Assembly (NCBI GenBank): GCA_002725445.1
Contig: PBPD01000166.1
Span: forward strand, 1 to 7,017
DNA from: Rickettsiales bacterium
Lineage (GTDB): Bacteria > Pseudomonadota > Alphaproteobacteria > Rickettsiales > UBA3002
Direction: 5' to 3'
Length of the DNA stretch: 7,017 nt
Position 1 is the first letter of the stretch. Each line of letters opens with the position of its first letter. Below, piece after piece: positions 5,788-7,017 of this stretch. Made by a program: the position numbers and the translations under genes. A model generated the notes under the pieces. The model worked only from the letters and a program-made list of their open reading frames with translations, did no database searches and had not been told where the DNA came from.

Positions 5788-7017
5788 ATGATTCTACCTT
5801 CTTTATCGCAGTCGGCGATAGGATCGCTGGCGTTGTACGGCCTTAATGAGGCTACCCAACAAATCCAATCTTCCACTTACAGACTTTCTTCTGGCGACAG
5901 GCTTTTTCGTGCAGGCGACGATGTCGCTGCGCTGACTATTTCAAGCCGTTTGCAAACCCAGATAGCAGGGTTTCGCCAGGGGCTACAAAATTCCACACAG
6001 GCTGATAGCCTGCTACAGGTTGCCTATGGTGGCCTCAGCGAGATATCGGATATTCTCGATGAAATGCGCACCATTGCGGTGCAAGCCAATTCGGGCAGCC
6101 TTACTGCTAATGAACGTGGCTTGCTGGACCTTGAATTTCAGCAGTTACGCAGCTCGATAGACCAAATTGCCGATTCGACCAATTTCAATGGTGTATCGCT
6201 TATCGATGGCAGTGTACGTCAGGACAACACCATCACTCCCGTTAACAGCAATGGCACACAGGCCAGTGGCACCCTCACCTTCACCGCAAATATTGGTGCG
6301 GGGCAAACGATCGAGCTGAATGGCGTCACCTTCACCGAAGGGGTTGATTTCAACGCAGGCGGCACCACTGCCGATTCGGTCAGCAATCTTGCCGATGCGG
6401 TCAGTGGCAGTAGCGATCTGGCCGTTTCTGGTGCCAGCTATCAGGCCGTTGGCAATAGCCTGCAAATCACGCAGCGCACGGGCGGCACGCTGGGCAATCA
6501 ATATCTGATAGATCAGGCCAGCTCTACCGCCAGTTTTGTAACCGCAGGCGCTAGCACCAGCATTGCTAACGTGTTCAGCCTGCAAAACGGAGCGGATAAC
6601 GGTTTCTCTATTGGAGATACCAGCATTAGCGGCACGGTGGGCGACAGTCTGGTAACGGATCTATCGCAAACCACGTCCGAAACGGTGTTGAATGTGTTTG
6701 GCAGCATCAATGACAATAACGAGTTGCGCATTGATGATGGTAATGGCGGCACGATCAATTTCCGGTTTCGTAATGCGCCTGCCAATCCGGAAGATATCCA
6801 GATTGGCGCTACTACCGAAGAGACATTGCAAAACGCCGTCAACGTGATCGAGAATTACAGCACGACTGACAATTTTGTCCTGAATCAGCTGGAGTACGAA
6901 GTGCAGGGCAATAACCTGATTATTCAGGGGCGGCAGCCCGGCAGCGTGCTGGACCTCACTGGCGCCGCCGCCACAGTGACCGAGACCGTCACCGGTGGTG
7001 CATTATCGAACGGCACG
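5788..7017 (+). CDS. Flagellin, N-terminal 410 residues; 3' end outside window
   Basis: Structural subunit of the flagellar filament, exported by the flagellar type III apparatus and polymerised at the tip. The frame is open from the ATG at 5788 to the last base. An in-frame TAG at 5782 excludes earlier starts. The Shine-Dalgarno is weak (AGG at 5775-5777, 10 nt away). Residues 1-142 are the flagellin D0/D1 N-terminus: YRLSSGDRLFRAGDDVAALT (31-50), ISSRLQTQIAGFRQGLQN, LLQVAYGGLSEISDILDEMR (75-94), then IAVQANSGSL and STNFNGVSLIDGS (130-142). The GDDVAAL form, rather than the enteric KDDAAGL, is common in alphaproteobacteria. From residue 160 a Ser/Thr/Gly/Asn-rich variable region begins, with module copies at 161-243 and 321-397. 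No Cys is present. The hook-filament protein FlgL shares the N-terminal fold but fits this sequence less well. The matching C-terminal D0/D1 domain must lie downstream. Confidence 0.92.
   Translation, partial: MILPSLSQSAIGSLALYGLNEATQQIQSSTYRLSSGDRLFRAGDDVAALTISSRLQTQIAGFRQGLQNSTQADSLLQVAYGGLSEISDILDEMRTIAVQANSGSLTANERGLLDLEFQQLRSSIDQIADSTNFNGVSLIDGSVRQDNTITPVNSNGTQASGTLTFTANIGAGQTIELNGVTFTEGVDFNAGGTTADSVSNLADAVSGSSDLAVSGASYQAVGNSLQITQRTGGTLGNQYLIDQASSTASFVTAGASTSIANVFSLQNGADNGFSIGDTSISGTVGDSLVTDLSQTTSETVLNVFGSINDNNELRIDDGNGGTINFRFRNAPANPEDIQIGATTEETLQNAVNVIENYSTTDNFVLNQLEYEVQGNNLIIQGRQPGSVLDLTGAAATVTETVTGGALSNGT
6268..6516 (+). repeat. Flagellin central module, copy A (residues 161-243)
   Basis: It starts GTLTF, then IELNGVTFTEGVDF, a TTADSVSNLADAV helix, and closes with YQAVGNSLQITQRTGGTLGN. 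It resembles modules inserted in alphaproteobacterial flagellins (possibly DUF1522; not verified). Paired with copy B at 6748-6978. Confidence 0.45.
6748..6978 (+). repeat. Flagellin central module, copy B (residues 321-397)
   Basis: It starts GTINF, then a TTEETLQNAVNVI helix, and closes with YEVQGNNLIIQGRQPGSVLD. The order GT-x-x-F, TT-helix, Y-x-x-x-GN-x-L-x-I-x-x-R matches copy A. The LNGVTFTEG part is missing, making this copy about 8 residues shorter before the GN motif. The copies are too diverged at DNA level to be recent. Confidence 0.4.

Noticed and set aside
6145..6842. Minus-strand open frames within the flagellin region
   Set aside because: They have no ribosome binding sites and no recognisable protein features, and they lie opposite clear flagellin coding sequence.
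1..7017. CRISPR array, tRNA, rRNA, insertion sequence or phage module
   Set aside because: I saw no spaced direct repeats, cloverleaf, rRNA-like stretch, transposase motif or integrase motif on either strand.

Overview
The window looks like chromosomal DNA of a flagellated, Gram-negative alphaproteobacterium. GC is near 50% by eye. The Y-family polymerase C-terminus, the flagellin style (SSGDRL / AGDDVAALTIS / QVAYGGL) and the AsmA-type envelope protein all suit that class. I cannot name a genus. No tRNA, rRNA, CRISPR array, insertion sequence or phage module is visible.

Layout. (1) Positions 1-788 (+) hold the C-terminal 60% or so of a Y-family translesion DNA polymerase, cut by the window start. 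It has a helix-hairpin-helix, a little-finger region and a QPDLF clamp-binding motif. (2) Positions 827-2152 (+) encode a 441-residue conserved-looking protein of unknown function with a QELGH motif, 38 nt downstream and possibly co-transcribed. (3) Positions 2221-3360 (+) encode a 379-residue, cysteine-free, acidic, mainly helical protein with a hydrophobic N-terminus and faint internal repeats. (4) Positions 3374-5533 (-) encode a 719-residue AsmA-family inner-membrane/periplasmic protein, converging on the previous gene with only 13 nt between stop codons. (5) Positions 5534-5787 are a 254-nt divergent intergenic region. It carries a good sigma70-like promoter, a perfect 7-bp inverted repeat over its -10 box, and a leader of about 105 nt with two hairpins. 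(6) Positions 5788-7017 (+) are the first 410 codons of a flagellin gene still open at the window end. Its central region has two diverged copies of one module.

The genes do not form one pathway: DNA damage tolerance, an unknown protein pair, envelope biogenesis and motility lie side by side. The most informative non-coding part is the flagellin control region. No wholly new system is evident. The best candidates for something undescribed are the flagellin leader/operator and the two uncharacterised proteins.
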